A DNA stretch of 64,000 nt from Limanda limanda (Eukaryota; Chordata; Actinopteri; Pleuronectiformes; Pleuronectidae): positions 62,001 through 126,000 of the forward strand of contig NW_026870588.1 of NCBI RefSeq assembly GCF_963576545.1, written 5' to 3'. Shown one piece after another: positions 10,563 through 23,800 of the stretch. Made by a program: the position numbers and the translations under genes. The notes beneath the pieces are model-generated. The model made no database searches. It was not told the DNA's origin and was given only the letters and a program-made list of their open reading frames with translations. Positions within the stretch are counted from its first letter, which is position 1. Each line of letters opens with the position of its first letter.

Positions 10563-13500
10563 CCGAAAGTCGGAGAAGCTCAAGGATGGTACCGATCGAT
10601 GCGCGCAACCCCATTTAGTGGGGGTAGAGCCTACTTGCAAGTCTCTCCGACCTTCACAAAAAAAGTTATTCAAGAATATCTCCTCAGATTTGGGGGAATT
10701 TCGTCGGTCGACCTCTTCCGAAGGTCGTACAAGCTCGGGGATGGTACCAATCGATCTGCAGGACCCAAATTAGTCCAGATGCAACCACTTTCCAAGTCTC
10801 TCCGACCTTCACAAAAAAAGTTATTCAAGAATATCTCTTTCTCCTATGTGCTTTCATCCCTAACCCTAACCCTAACCCTTCCGAAAGTCGGAGAAGCTCA
10901 AGGATGGTACCGATCGATGCGCGCTACCCCATTTAGTGGGGGTAGAGCCTACTTGCAAGTCTCTCCGACCTTCACAAAAAAAGTTATTCAAGAATATCTC
11001 CTCAGATTTGGGGGAATTTCGTCGGTCGACCTCTTCCGAAGGTCGTACAAGCTCGGGGATGGTACCAATCGATCCGCAGGACCCAAATTAGTCCAGATGC
11101 AACCACTTTCCAAGTCTCTCCGACCTTCACAAAAAAAGTTATTCAAGAATATCTCTTTCTCCTATGTGCTTTCATCCCTAACCCTAACCCTAACCCTTCC
11201 GAAAGTCGGAGAAGCTCAAGGATGGTACCGATCGATGCGCGCTACCCCATTTAGTGGGGGTAGAGCCTACTTGCAAGTCTCTCCGACCTTCACAAAAAAA
11301 GTTATTCAAGAATATCTCTTTCTCCTATGTGCTTTCATCCCTAACCCTAACCCTAACCCTTCCGAAAGTCGGAGAAGCTCAAGGATGGTACCGATCGATG
11401 CGCGCTACCCCATTTAGTGGGGGTAGAGCCTACTTGCAAGTCTCTCCGACCTTCACAAAAAAAGTTATTCAAGAATATCTCTTTCTCCTATGTGCTTTCA
11501 TCCCTAACCCTAACCCTAACCCTTCCGAAAGTCGGAGAAGCTCAAGGATGGTACCGATCGATGCGCGCTACCCCATTTAGTGGGGGTAGAGCCTACTTGC
11601 AAGTCTCTCCGACCTTCACAAAAAAAGTTATTCAAGAATATCTCCTCAGATTTGGGGGAATTTCGTCGGTCGACCTCTTCCGAAGGTCGTACAAGCTCGG
11701 GGATGGTACCAATCGATCCGCAGGACCCAAATTAGTCCAGATGCAACCACTTTCCAAGTCTCTCCGACCTTCACAAAAAAAGTTATTCAAGAATATCTCT
11801 TTCTCCTATGTGCTTTCATCCCTAACCCTAACCCTAACCCTTCCGAAAGTCGGAGAAGCTCAAGGATGGTACCGATCGATGCGCGCTACCCCATTTAGTG
11901 GGGGTAGAGCCTACTTGCAAGTCTCTCCGACCTTCACAAAAAAAGTTATTCAAGAATATCTCTTTCTCCTATGTGCTTTCATCCCTAACCCTAACCCTAA
12001 CCCTTCCGAAAGTCGGAGAAGCTCAAGGATGGTACCGATCGATGCGCGCTACCCCATTTAGTGGGGGTAGAGCCTACTTGCAAGTCTCTACGACCTTCAC
12101 AAAAAAAGTTATTCAAGAATATCTCCTCAGATTTGGGGGAATTTCGTCGGTCGACCTCTTCCGAAGGTCGTACAAGCTCGGGGATGGTACCAATCGATCT
12201 GCAGGACCCAAATTAGTCCAGATGCAACCACTTTCCAAGTCTCTCCGACCTTCACAAAAAAAGTTATTCAAGAATATCTCTTTCTCCTATGTGCTTTCAT
12301 CCCTAACCCTAACCCTAACCCTTCCGAAAGTCGGAGAAGCTCAAGGATGGTACCGATCGATGCGCGCTACCCCATTTAGTGGGGGTAGAGCCTACCTGCA
12401 AGTCTCTCCGACCTTCACAAAAAAAGTTATTCAAGAATATCTCTTTCTCCTATGTGCTTTCAACCCTAACCCTAACCCTAACCCTTCCGAAAGTCGGAGA
12501 AGCTCAAGGATGGTACCGATCGATGTGCGCTACCCCATTTAGTGGGGGTAGAGCCTACTTGCAAGTCTCTCCGACCTTCACAAAAAAAGTTATTCAAGAA
12601 TATCTCCTCAGATTTGGGGGAATTCTGTCGGTCGACCTCTTCCGAAGGTCGTACAAGCTCGGGAATGGTACCAATCGATCTGCAGGACCCAAATTAGTCC
12701 AGATGCAACCACTTTCCAAGTCTCTCCGACCTTCACAAAAAAAGTTATTCAAGAATATCTCTTTCTCCTATGTGCTTTCATCCCTAACCCTAACCCTAAC
12801 CCTTCCGAAAGTCGGAGAAGCTCAAGGATGGTACCGATCGATGCGCGCTACCCCATTTAGTGGGGGTAGAGCCTACTTGCAAGTCTCTCCGACCTTCACA
12901 AAAAAAGTTATTCAAGAATATCTCCTCAGATTTGGGGGAATTTCGTCGGTCGACCTCTTCCGAAGGTCGTACAAGCTCGGGGATGGTACCAATCGATCCG
13001 CAGGACCCAAATTAGTCCAGATGCAACCACTTTCCAAGTCTCTCCGACCTTCACAAAAAAAGTTATTCAAGAATATCTCTTTCTCCTATGTGCTTTCATC
13101 CCTAACCCTAACCCTAACCCTTCCGAAAGTCGGAGAAGCTCAAGGATGGTACCGATCGATGCGCGCTACCCCATTTAGTGGGGGTAGAGCCTACTTGCAA
13201 GTCTCTCCGACCTTCACAAAAAAAGTTATTCAAGAATATCTCCTCAGATTTGGGGGAATTTCGTCGGTCGACCTCTTCCGAAGGTCGTACAAGCTCGGGG
13301 ATGGTACCAATCGATCTGCAGGACCCAAATTAGTCCAGATGCAACCACTTTCCAAGTCTCTCCGACCTTCACAAAAAAAGTTATTCAAGAATATCTCTTT
13401 CTCCTATGTGCTTTCATCCCTAACCCTAACCCTAACCCTTCCGAAAGTCGGAGAAGCTCAAGGATGGTACCGATCGATGCGCGCTACCCCATTTAGTGGG

Positions 13501-13766
13501 GGTAGAGCCTACTTGCAAGTCTCTCCGACCTTCACAAAAAAAGTTATTCAAGAATATCTCTTTCTCCTATGTGCTTTCATCCCTAACCCTAACCCTAACC
13601 CTTCCGAAAGTCGGAGAAGCTCAAGGATGGTACCGATCGATGCGCGCTACCCCATTTAGTGGGGGTAGAGCCTACTTGCAAGTCTCTCCGACCTTCACAA
13701 AAAAAGTTATTCAAGAATATCTCTTTCTCCTATGTGCTTTCATCCCTAACCCTAACCCTAACCCTT
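10563..13766 (+). repeat. Segmental duplication copy 2, period 3367 bp
   Basis: Order: L2 (10563, 10881) S2 (11199, 11362) L1 (11525) S1 (11843) L1 (12006) S1 (12324) L3 (12487, 12805, 13123) S2 (13441, 13604). The S/L order and the five rare variants match 7196-10399. The only difference I noticed is the CAAC variant in the core at 10563, close to the left edge. The next unit after 13766 is L where copy 1 has S, so identity of order stops there. Confidence 0.9.
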
Positions 13767-16700
13767 CCGAAAGTCGGAGAAGCTCAAGGATGGTACCGAT
13801 CGATGCGCGCTACCCCATTTAGTGGGGGTAGAGCCTACTTGCAAGTCTCTCCGACCTTCACAAAAAAAGTTATTCAAGAATATCTCCTCAGATTTGGGGG
13901 AATTTCGTCGGTCGACCTCTTCCGAAGGTCGTACAAGCTCGGGGATGGTACCAATCGATCTGCAGGACCCAAATTAGTCCAGATGCAACCACTTTCCAAG
14001 TCTCTCCGACCTTCACAAAAAAAGTTATTCAAGAATATCTCTTTCTCCTATGTGCTTTCATCCCTAACCCTAACCCTAACCCTTCCGAAAGTCGGAGAAG
14101 CTCAAGGATGGTACCGATCGATGCGCGCTACCCCATTTAGTGGGGGTAGAGCCTACTTGCAAGTCTCTCCGACCTTCACAAAAAAAGTTATTCAAGAATA
14201 TCTCCTCAGATTTGGGGGAATTTCGTCGGTCGACCTCTTCCGAAGGTCGTACAAGCTCGGGGATGGTACCAATCGATCCGCAGGACCCAAATTAGTCCAG
14301 ATGCAACCACTTTCCAAGTCTCTCCGACCTTCACAAAAAAAGTTATTCAAGAATATCTCTTTCTCCTATGTGCTTTCATCCCTAACCCTAACCCTAACCC
14401 TTCCGAAAGTCGGAGAAGCTCAAGGATGGTACCGATCGATGCGCGCTACCCCATTTAGTGGGGGTAGAGCCTACTTGCAAGTCTCTCCGACCTTCACAAA
14501 AAAAGTTATTCAAGAATATCTCTTTCTCCTATGTGCTTTCATCCCTAACCCTAACCCTAACCCTTCCGAAAGTCGGAGAAGCTCAAGGATGGTACCGATC
14601 GATGCGCGCTACCCCATTTAGTGGGGGTAGAGCCTACTTGCAAGTCTCTCCGACCTTCACAAAAAAAGTTATTCAAGAATATCTCTTTCTCCTATGTGCT
14701 TTCATCCCTAACCCTAACCCTAACCCTTCCGAAAGTCGGAGAAGCTCAAGGATGGTACCGATCGATGCGCGCTACCCCATTTAGTGGGGGTAGAGCCTAC
14801 TTGCAAGTCTCTCCGACCTTCACAAAAAAAGTTATTCAAGAATATCTCCTCAGATTTGGGGGAATTTCGTCGGTCGACCTCTTCCGAAGGTCGTACAAGC
14901 TCGGGGATGGTACCAATCGATCTGCAGGACCCAAATTAGTCCAGATGCAACCACTTTCCAAGTCTCTCCGACCTTCACAAAAAAAGTTATTCAAGAATAT
15001 CTCTTTCTCCTATGTGCTTTCATCCCTAACCCTAACCCTAACCCTTCCGAAAGTCGGAGAAGCTCAAGGATGGTACCGATCGATGCGCGCTACCCCATTT
15101 AGTGGGGGTAGAGCCTACTTGCAAGTCTCTCCGACCTTCACAAAAAAAGTTATTCAAGAATATCTCTTTCTCCTATGTGCTTTCATCCCTAACCCTAACC
15201 CTAACCCTTCCGAAAGTCGGAGAAGCTCAAGGATGGTACCGATCGATGCGCGCTACCCCATTTAGTGGGGGTAGAGCCTACTTGCAAGTCTCTCCGACCT
15301 TCACAAAAAAAGTTATTCAAGAATATCTCTTTCTCCTATGTGCTTTCATCCCTAACCCTAACCCTAACCCTTCCGAAAGTCGGAGAAGCTCAAGGATGGT
15401 ACCGATCGATGCGCGCTACCCCATTTAGTGGGGGTAGAGCCTACTTGCAAGTCTCTCCGACCTTCACAAAAAAAGTTATTCAAGAATATCTCCTCAGATT
15501 TGGGGGAATTTCGTCGGTCGACCTCTTCCGAAGGTCGTACAAGCTCGGGGATGGTACCAATCGATCTGCAGGACCCAAATTAGTCCAGATGCAACCACTT
15601 TCCAAGTCTCTCCGACCTTCACAAAAAAAGTTATTCAAGAATATCTCTTTCTCCTATGTGCTTTCATCCCTAACCCTAACCCTAACCCTTCCGAAAGTCG
15701 GAGAAGCTCAAGGATGGTACCGATCGATGCGCGCTACCCCATTTAGTGGGGGTAGAGCCTACTTGCAAGTCTCTCCGACCTTCACAAAAAAAGTTATTCA
15801 AGAATATCTCCTCAGATTTGGGGGAATTTCGTCGGTCGACCACTTCCGAAGGTCGTACAAGCTCGGGGATGGTACCAATCGATCCGCAGGACCCAAATTA
15901 GTCCAGATGCAACCACTTTCCAAGTCTCTCCGACCTTCACAAAAAAAGTTATTCAAGAATATCTCTTTCTCCTATGTGCTTTCATCCCTAACCCTAACCC
16001 TAACCCTTCCGAAAGTCGGAGAAGCTCAAGGATGGTACCGATCGATGCGCGCTACCCCATTTAGTGGGGGTAGAGCCTACTTGCAAGTCTCTCCGACCTT
16101 CACAAAAAAAGTTATTCAAGAATATCTCTTTCTCCTATGTGCTTTCATCCCTAACCCTAACCCTAACCCTTCCGAAAGTCGGAGAAGCTCAAGGATGGTA
16201 CCGATCGATGCGCGCTACCCCATTTAGTGGGGGTAGAGCCTACTTGCAAGTCTCTCCGACCTTCACAAAAAAAGTTATTCAAGAATATCTCTTTCTCCTA
16301 TGTGCTTTCATCCCTAACCCTAACCCTAACCCTTCCGAAAGTCGGAGAAGCTCAAGGATGGTACCGATCGATGCGCGCTACCCCATTTAGTGGGGGTAGA
16401 GCCTACTTGCAAGTCTCTCCGACCTTCACAAAAAAAGTTATTCAAGAATATCTCCTCAGATTTGGGGGAATTTCGTCGGTCGACCTCTTCCGAAGGTCGT
16501 ACAAGCTCGGGGATGGTACCAATCGATCTGCAGGACCCAAATTAGTCCAGATGCAACCACTTTCCAAGTCTCTCCGACCTTCACAAAAAAAGTTATTCAA
16601 GAATATCTCTTTCTCCTATGTGCTTTCATCCCTAACCCTAACCCTAAGCCTTCCGAAAGTCGGAGAAGCTCAAGGATGGTACCGATCGATGCGCGCTACC

Positions 16701-16970
16701 CCATTTAGTGGGGGTAGAGCCTACTTGCAAGTCTCTCCGACCTTCACAAAAAAAGTTATTCAAGAATATCTCCTCAGATTTGGGGGAATTTCGTCGGTCG
16801 ACCTCTTCCGAAGGTCGTACAAGCTCGGGGATGGTACCAATCGATCCGCAGGACCCAAATTAGTCCAGATGCAACCACTTTCCAAGTCTCTCCGACCTTC
16901 ACAAAAAAAGTTATTCAAGAATATCTCTTTCTCCTATGTGCTTTCATCCCTAACCCTAACCCTAACCCTT
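13767..16970 (+). repeat. Array block, unit map 13.8-17.0 kb
   Basis: Order: L2 (13767, 14085) S2 (14403, 14566) L1 (14729) S2 (15047, 15210) L2 (15373, 15691) S2 (16009, 16172) L2 (16335, 16653). The S2 L2 pattern (962 bp) recurs from 13441, 15047 and 16009. The order S2 L2 S2 L1 S1 beginning at 13441 also occurs at 3197 and 10237. Private changes: CACTTCC in the linker of 15691, and a C-to-G (CCTAAGCC) that breaks the last telomeric triplet of the L unit at 16335. Confidence 0.88.
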
Positions 16971-19900
16971 CCGAAAGTCGGAGAAGCTCAAAGATGGTAC
17001 CGATCGATGCGCGCTACCCCATTTAGTGGGGGTAGAGCCTACTTGCAAGTCTCTCCGACCTTCACAAAAAAAGTTATTCAAGAATATCTCTTTCTCCTAT
17101 GTGCTTTCATCCCTAACCCTAACCCTAACCCTTCCGAAAGTCGGAGAAGCTCAAGGATGGTACCGATCGATGCGCGCTACCCCATTTAGTGGGGGTAGAG
17201 CCTACTTGCAAGTCTCTCCGACCTTCACAAAAAAAGTTATTCAAGAATATCTCCTCAGATTTGGGGGAATTTCGTCGGTCGACCTCTTCCGAAGGTCGTA
17301 CAAGCTCGGGGATGGTACCAATCGATCCGCAGGACCCAAATTAGTCCAGATGCAACCACTTTCCAAGTCTCTCCGACCTTCACAAAAAAAGTTATTCAAG
17401 AATATCTCTTTCTCCTATGTGCTTTCATCCCTAACCCTAACCCTAACCCTTCCGAAAGTCGGAGAAGCTCAAGGATGGTACCGATCGATGCGTGCTACCC
17501 CATTTAGTGGGGGTAGAGCCTACTTGCAAGTCTCTCCGACCTTCACAAAAAAAGTTATTCAAGAATATCTCTTTCTCCTATGTGCTTTCATCCCTAACCC
17601 TAACCCTAACCCTTCCGAAAGTCGGAGAAGCTCAAGGATGGTACCGATCGATGCGCGCTACCCCATTTAGTGGGGGTAGAGCCTACTTGCAAGTCTCTCC
17701 GACCTTCACAAAAAAAGTTATTCAAGAATATCTCCTCAGATTTGGGGGAATTTCGTCGGTCGACCTCTTCCGAAGGTCGTACAAGCTCGGGGATGGTACC
17801 AATCGATCCGCAGGACCCAAATTAGTCCAGATGCAACCACTTTCCAAGTCTCTCCGACCTTCACAAAAAAAGTTATTCAAGAATATCTCTTTCTCCTATG
17901 TGCTTTCATCCCTAACCCTAACCCATCCGAAAGTCGGAGAAGCTCAAGGATGGTACCGATCGATGTGCGCTACCCCATTTAGTGGGGGTAGAGCCTACTT
18001 GCAAGTCTCTCCGACCTTCACAAAAAAAGTTATTCAAGAATATCTCTTTCTCCTATGTGCTTTCATCCCTAACCCTAACCCTAACCCTTCCGAAAGTCGG
18101 AGAAGCTCAAGGATGGTACCGATCGATGCGCGCAACCCCATTTAGTGGGGGTAGAGCCTACTTGCAAGTCTCTCCGACCTTCACAAAAAAAGTTATTCAA
18201 GAATATCTCCTCAGATTTGGGGGAATTTCGTCGGTCGACCTCTTCCGAAGGTCGTACAAGCTCGGGGATGGTACCAATCGATCTGCAGGACCCAAATTAG
18301 TCCAGATGCAACCACTTTCCAAGTCTCTCCGACCTTCACAAAAAAGTTATTCAAGAATATCTCTTTCTCCTATGTGCTTTCATCCCTAACCCTAACCCTA
18401 ACCCTTCCGAAAGTCGGAGAAGCTCAAGGATGGTACTGATCGATGTGCGCTACCCCATTTAGTGGGGGTAGAGCCTACTTGCAAGTCTCTCCGACCTTCA
18501 CAAAAAAAGTTATTCAAGAATATCTCTTTCTCCTATGTGCTTTCATCCCTAACCCTAACCCTAACCCTTCCGAAAGTCGGAGAAGCTCAAAGATGGTACC
18601 GATCGATGCGCGCTACCCCATTTAGTGGGGGTAGAGCCTACTTGCAAGTCTCTCCGACCTTCACAAAAAAAGTTATTCAAGAATATCTCTTTCTCCTATG
18701 TGCTTTCATCCCTAACCCTAACCCTAACCCTTCCGAAAGTCGGAGAAGCTCAAGGATGGTACCGATCGATGCGCGCTACCCCATTTAGTGGGGGTAGAGC
18801 CTACTTGCAAGTCTCTCCGACCTTCACAAAAAACGATATTCAAGAATATCTCTTTCACCTATGTGCTTTCATCCCTAACCCTAACCCTAACCCTTCCGAA
18901 AGTCGGAGAAGCTCAAAGATGGTACCGATCGATGCGCGCTACCCCATTTAGTGGGGGTAGAGCCTACTTGCAAGTCTCTCCGACCTTCACAAAAAAAGTT
19001 ATTCAAGAATATCTCCTCAGATTTGGGGGAATTTCGTCGGTCGACCTCTTCCAAAGGTCGTACAAGCTCGGGGATGGTACCAATCGATCCGCAGGACCCA
19101 AATTAGTCCAGATGCAACCACTTTCCAAGTCTCTCCGACCTTCACAAAAAAAGTTATTCAAGAATATCTCTTTCTCCTATGTGCTTTCATCCCTAACCCT
19201 AACCCTAACCCTTCCGAAAGTCGGAGAAGCTCAAGGATGGTACCGATCGATGCGCGCTACCCCATTTAGTGGGGGTAGAGCCTACTTGCAAGTCTCTCCG
19301 ACCTTCACAAAAAAAGTTATTCAAGAATATCTCTTTCTCCTATGTGCTTTCATCCCTAACCCTAACCCTAACCCTTCCGAAAGTCGGAGAAGCTCAAGGA
19401 TGGTACCGATCGATGCGCGCTACCCCATTTAGTGGGGGTAGAGCCTACTTGCAAGTCTCTCCGACCTTCACAAAAAAAGTTATTCAAGAATATCTCTTTC
19501 TCCTATGTGCTTTCATCCCTAACCCTAACCCTAACCCTTCCGAAAGTCGGAGAAGCTCAAGGATGGTACCGATCGATGCGCGATACCCCATTTAGTGGGG
19601 GTAGAGCCTACTTGCAAGTCTCTCCGACCTTCACAAAAAAAGTTATTCAAGAATATCTCTTTCTCCTATGTGCTTTCATCCCTAACCCTAACCCTAACCC
19701 TTCCGAAAGTCGGAGAAGCTCAAGGATGGTACCGATCGATGCGCGCAACCCCATTTAGTGGGGGTAGAGCCTACTTGCAAGTCTCTCCGACCTTCACAAA
19801 AAAAGTTATTCAAGAATATCTCCTCAGATTTGGGGGAATTTCGTCGGTCGACCTCTTCCGAAGGTCGTACAAGCTCGGGGATGGTACCAATCGATCCGCA

Positions 19901-20819
19901 GGACCCAAATTAGTCCAGATGCAACCACTTTCCAAGTCTCTCCGACCTTCACAAAAAAAGTTATTCAAGAATATCTCTTTCTCCTATGTGCTTTCATCCC
20001 TAACCCTAACCCTAACCCTTCCGAAAGTCGGAGAAGCTCAAGGATGGTACCGATCGATGCGCGCAACCCCATTTAGTGGGGGTAGAGCCTACTTGCAAGT
20101 CTCTCCGACCTTCACAAAAAAAGTTATTCAAGAATATCTCCTCAGATTTGGGGGAATTTCGTCGGTCGACCTCTTCCGAAGGTCGTACAAGCTCGGGGAT
20201 GGTACCAATCGATCCGCAGGACCCAAATTAGTCCAGATGCAACCACTTTCCAAGTCTCTCCGACCTTCACAAAAAAAGTTATTCAAGAATATCTCTTTCT
20301 CCTATGTGCTTTCATCCCTAACCCTAACCCTAACCCTTCCGAAAGTCGGAGAAGCTCAAGGATGGTACCGATCGATGCGCGCTACCCCATTTAGTGGGGG
20401 TAGAGCCTACTTGCAAGTCTCTCCGACCTTCACAAAAAAAGTTATTCAAGAATATCTCTTTCTCCTATGTGCTTTCATCCCTAACCCTAACCCTAACCCT
20501 TCCGAAAGTCGGAGAAGCTCAAGGATGGTACCGATCGATGCGCGCTACCCCATTTAGTGGGGGTAGAGCCTACTTGCAAGTCTCTCCGACCTTCACAAAA
20601 AAAGTTATTCAAGAATATCTCCTCAGATTTGGGGGAATTTCGTCGGTCGACCTCTTCCGAAGGTCGTACAAGCTCGGGGATGGTACCAATCGATCCGCAG
20701 GACCCAAATTAGTCCAGATGCAACCACTTTCCAAGTCTCTCCGACCTTCACAAAAAAAGTTATTCAAGAATATCTCTTTCTCCTATGTGCTTTCATCCCT
20801 AACCCTAACCCTAACCCTT
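16971..20819 (+). repeat. Array block rich in private variants, 17.0-20.8 kb
   Basis: Order: S1 (16971) L1 (17134) S1 (17452) L1 (17615) S1 (17927) L1 (18090) S3 (18407, 18570, 18733) L1 (18896) S3 (19214, 19377, 19540) L2 (19703, 20021) S1 (20339) L1 (20502). Unusual sites include a 312-bp L at 17615 ending ACCCATCCG, the A6 tract in 18090, GGTACTGATC near 18437, AAAAAACGATATT near 18834 with TTTCACC, and CCAAAGG near 19052. CAAC cores occur at 18090, 19703 and 20021. Variation is denser than in the neighbouring blocks. Confidence 0.87.
18090..18406 (+). repeat. L unit with 1-bp deletion (317 bp)
   Basis: The A7 tract of core B is A6 here (about 18340-18345), making this the only L unit whose length is not 312 or 318. 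It is one of three non-hexamer indels in the window and shifts the otherwise open forward frame. Confidence 0.9.
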
Positions 20820-23800
20820 CCGAAAATCGGAGAAGCTCAAAGATGGTACCGATCGATGCGCGCTACCCCATTTAGTGGGGGTAGAGCCTACTTGCAAGTC
20901 TCTCCGACCTTCACAAAAAAAGTTATTCAAGAATATCTCTTTCTCCTATGTGCTTTCATCCCTAACCCTAACCCTAACCCTTCCGAAAGTCGGAGAAGCT
21001 CAAGGATGGTACCGATCGATGCGCGCTACCCCATTTAGTGGGGGTAGAGCCTACTTGCAAGTCTCTCCGACCTTCACAAAAAAAGTTATTCAAGAATATC
21101 TCTTTCTCCTATGTGCTTTCATCCCTAACCCTAACCCTAACCCTTCCGAAAGTCGGAGAAGCTCAAAGATGGTACCGATCGATGCGCGTTACCCCATTTA
21201 GTGGGGGTAGAGCCTACTTGCAAGTCTCTCCGACCTTCACAAAAAAAGTTATTCAAGAATATCTCTTTCTCCTATGTGCTTTCATCCCTAACCCTAACCC
21301 TAACCCTTCAGAAAGTCGGAGAAGCTCAAGGATAGTACCGATCGATGCGCGCTACCCCATTTAGTGGGGGTAGAGCCTACTTGCAAGTCTCTCCGACCTT
21401 CACAAAAAAAGTTATTCAAGAATATCTCCTCAGATTTGGGGGAATTTCGTCGGTCGACCTCTTCCGAAGGTCGTACAAGCTCGGGGATGGTACCAATCGA
21501 TCTGCAGGACCCAAATTAGTCCAGATGCAACCACTTTCCAAGTCTCTCCGACCTTCACAAAAAAAGTTATTCAAGAATATCTCTTTCTCCTATGTGCTTT
21601 CATCCCTAACCCTAACCCTTCCGAAAGTCGGAGAAGCTCAAGGATGGTACCGATCGATGCGCGCTACCCCATTTAGTGGGGGTAGAGCCTACTTGCAAGT
21701 CTCTCCGACCTTCACAAAAAACGTTATTCAAGAATATCTCTTTCACCTATGTGCTTTCATCCCTAACCCTAACCCTAACCCTTCCGAAAGTCGGAGAAGC
21801 TCAAGGATGGTACCGATCGATGCGCGCTACCCCATTTAGTGGGGGTAGAGCCTACTTGCAAGTCTCTCCGACCTTCACAAAAAAAGTTATTCAAGAATAT
21901 CTCCTCAGATTTGGGGGAATTTCGTCGGTCGACCTCTTCCGAAGGTCGTACAAGCTCGGGGATGGTACCAATCGATTTGCAGGACCCAAATTAGTCCAGA
22001 TGCAACCACTTTCCAAGTCTCTCCGACCTTCACAAAAAAAGTTATTCAAGAATATCTCTTTCTCCTATGTGCTTTCATCCCTAACCCTAACCCTAACCCT
22101 TCCGAAAGTCGGAGAAGCTCAAGGATGGTACCGATCGATGCGCGCTACCCCATTTAGTGGGGGTAGAGCCTACTTGCAAGTCTCTCCGACCTTCACAAAA
22201 AAAGTTATTCAAGAATATCTCTTTCTCCTATGTGCTTTCATCCCTAACCCTAACCCTAACCCTTCCGAAAGTCGGAGAAGCTCAAGGATGGTACCGATCG
22301 ATGCGCGCTACCCCTTTTAGTGGGGGTAGAGCCTACTTGCAAGTCTCTCCGACCTTCACAAAAAAAGTTATTCAAGAATATCTCTTTCTCCTATGTGCTT
22401 TCATCCCTAACCCTAACCCTAACCCTTCCGAAAGTCGGAGAAGCTCAAGGATGGTACCGATCGATGCGCGCTACCCCATTTAGTGGGGGTAGAGCCTACT
22501 TGCAAGTCTCCCCGACCTTCACAAAAAAAGTTATTCAAGAATATCTCCTCAGATTTGGGGGAATTTCGTCGGTCGACCTCTTCCGAAGGTCGTACAAGCT
22601 CGGGGATGGTACCAATCGATCCGCAGGACCCAAATTAGTCCAGATGCAACCACTTTCCAAGTCTCTCCGACCTTCACAAAAAAAGTTATTCAAGAATATC
22701 TCTTTCTCCTATGTGCTTTCATCCCTAACCCTAACCCTTCCGAAAGTCGGAGAAGCTCAAGGATGGTACCGATCGATGCGCGCTACCCCATTTAGTGGGG
22801 GTAGAGCCTACTTGCAAGTCTCTCCGACCTTCACAAAAAAAGTTATTCAAGAATATCTCCTCAGATTTGGGGGAATTTCGTCGGTCGACCTCTTCCGAAG
22901 GTCGTACAAGCTCGGGGATGGTACCAATCGATCCGCAGGACCCAAATTAGTCCAGATGCAACCACTTTCCAAGTCTCTCCGACCTTCACAAAAAAAGTTA
23001 TTCAAGAATATCTCTTTCTCCTATGTGCTTTCATCCCTAACCCTAACCCTAACCCTTCCGAAAGTCGGAGAAGCTCAAGGATGGTACCGATCGATGCGCG
23101 CTACCCCATTTAGTGGGGGTAGAGCCTACTTGCAAGTCTCTCCGACCTTCACAAAAAAAGTTATTCAAGAATATCTCTTTCTCCTATGTGCTTTCATCCC
23201 TAACCCTAACCCTTCCGAAAGTCGGAGAAGCTCAAGGATGGTACCGATCGATGCGCGCTACCCCATTTAGTGGGGGTAGAGCCTACTTGCAAGTCTCTCC
23301 GACCTTCACAAAAAACGTTATTCAAGAATATCTCCTCAGATTTGGGGGAATTTCGTCGGTCGACCTCTTCCGAAGGTCGTACAAGCTCGGGGATGGTACC
23401 AATCGATCCGCAGGACCCAAATTAGTCCAGATGCAACCACTTTCCAAGTCTCTCCGACCTTCACAAAAAAAGTTATTCAAGAATATCTCTTTCTCCTATG
23501 TGCTTTCATCCCTAACCCTAACCCTAACCCTTCCGAAAGTCGGAGAAGCTCAAGGATGGTACCGATCGATGCGCGTTACCCCATTTAGTGGGGGTAGAGC
23601 CTACTTGCAAGTCTCTCCGACCTTCACAAAAAAAGTTATTCAAGAATATCTCTTTCTCCTATGTGCTTTCATCCCTAACCCTAACCCTTCCGAAAGTCGG
23701 AGAAGCTCAAGGATGGTACCGATCGATGCGCGCTACCCCATTTAGTGGGGGTAGAGCCTACTTGCAAGTCTCTCCGACCTTCACAAAAAAAGTTATTCAA

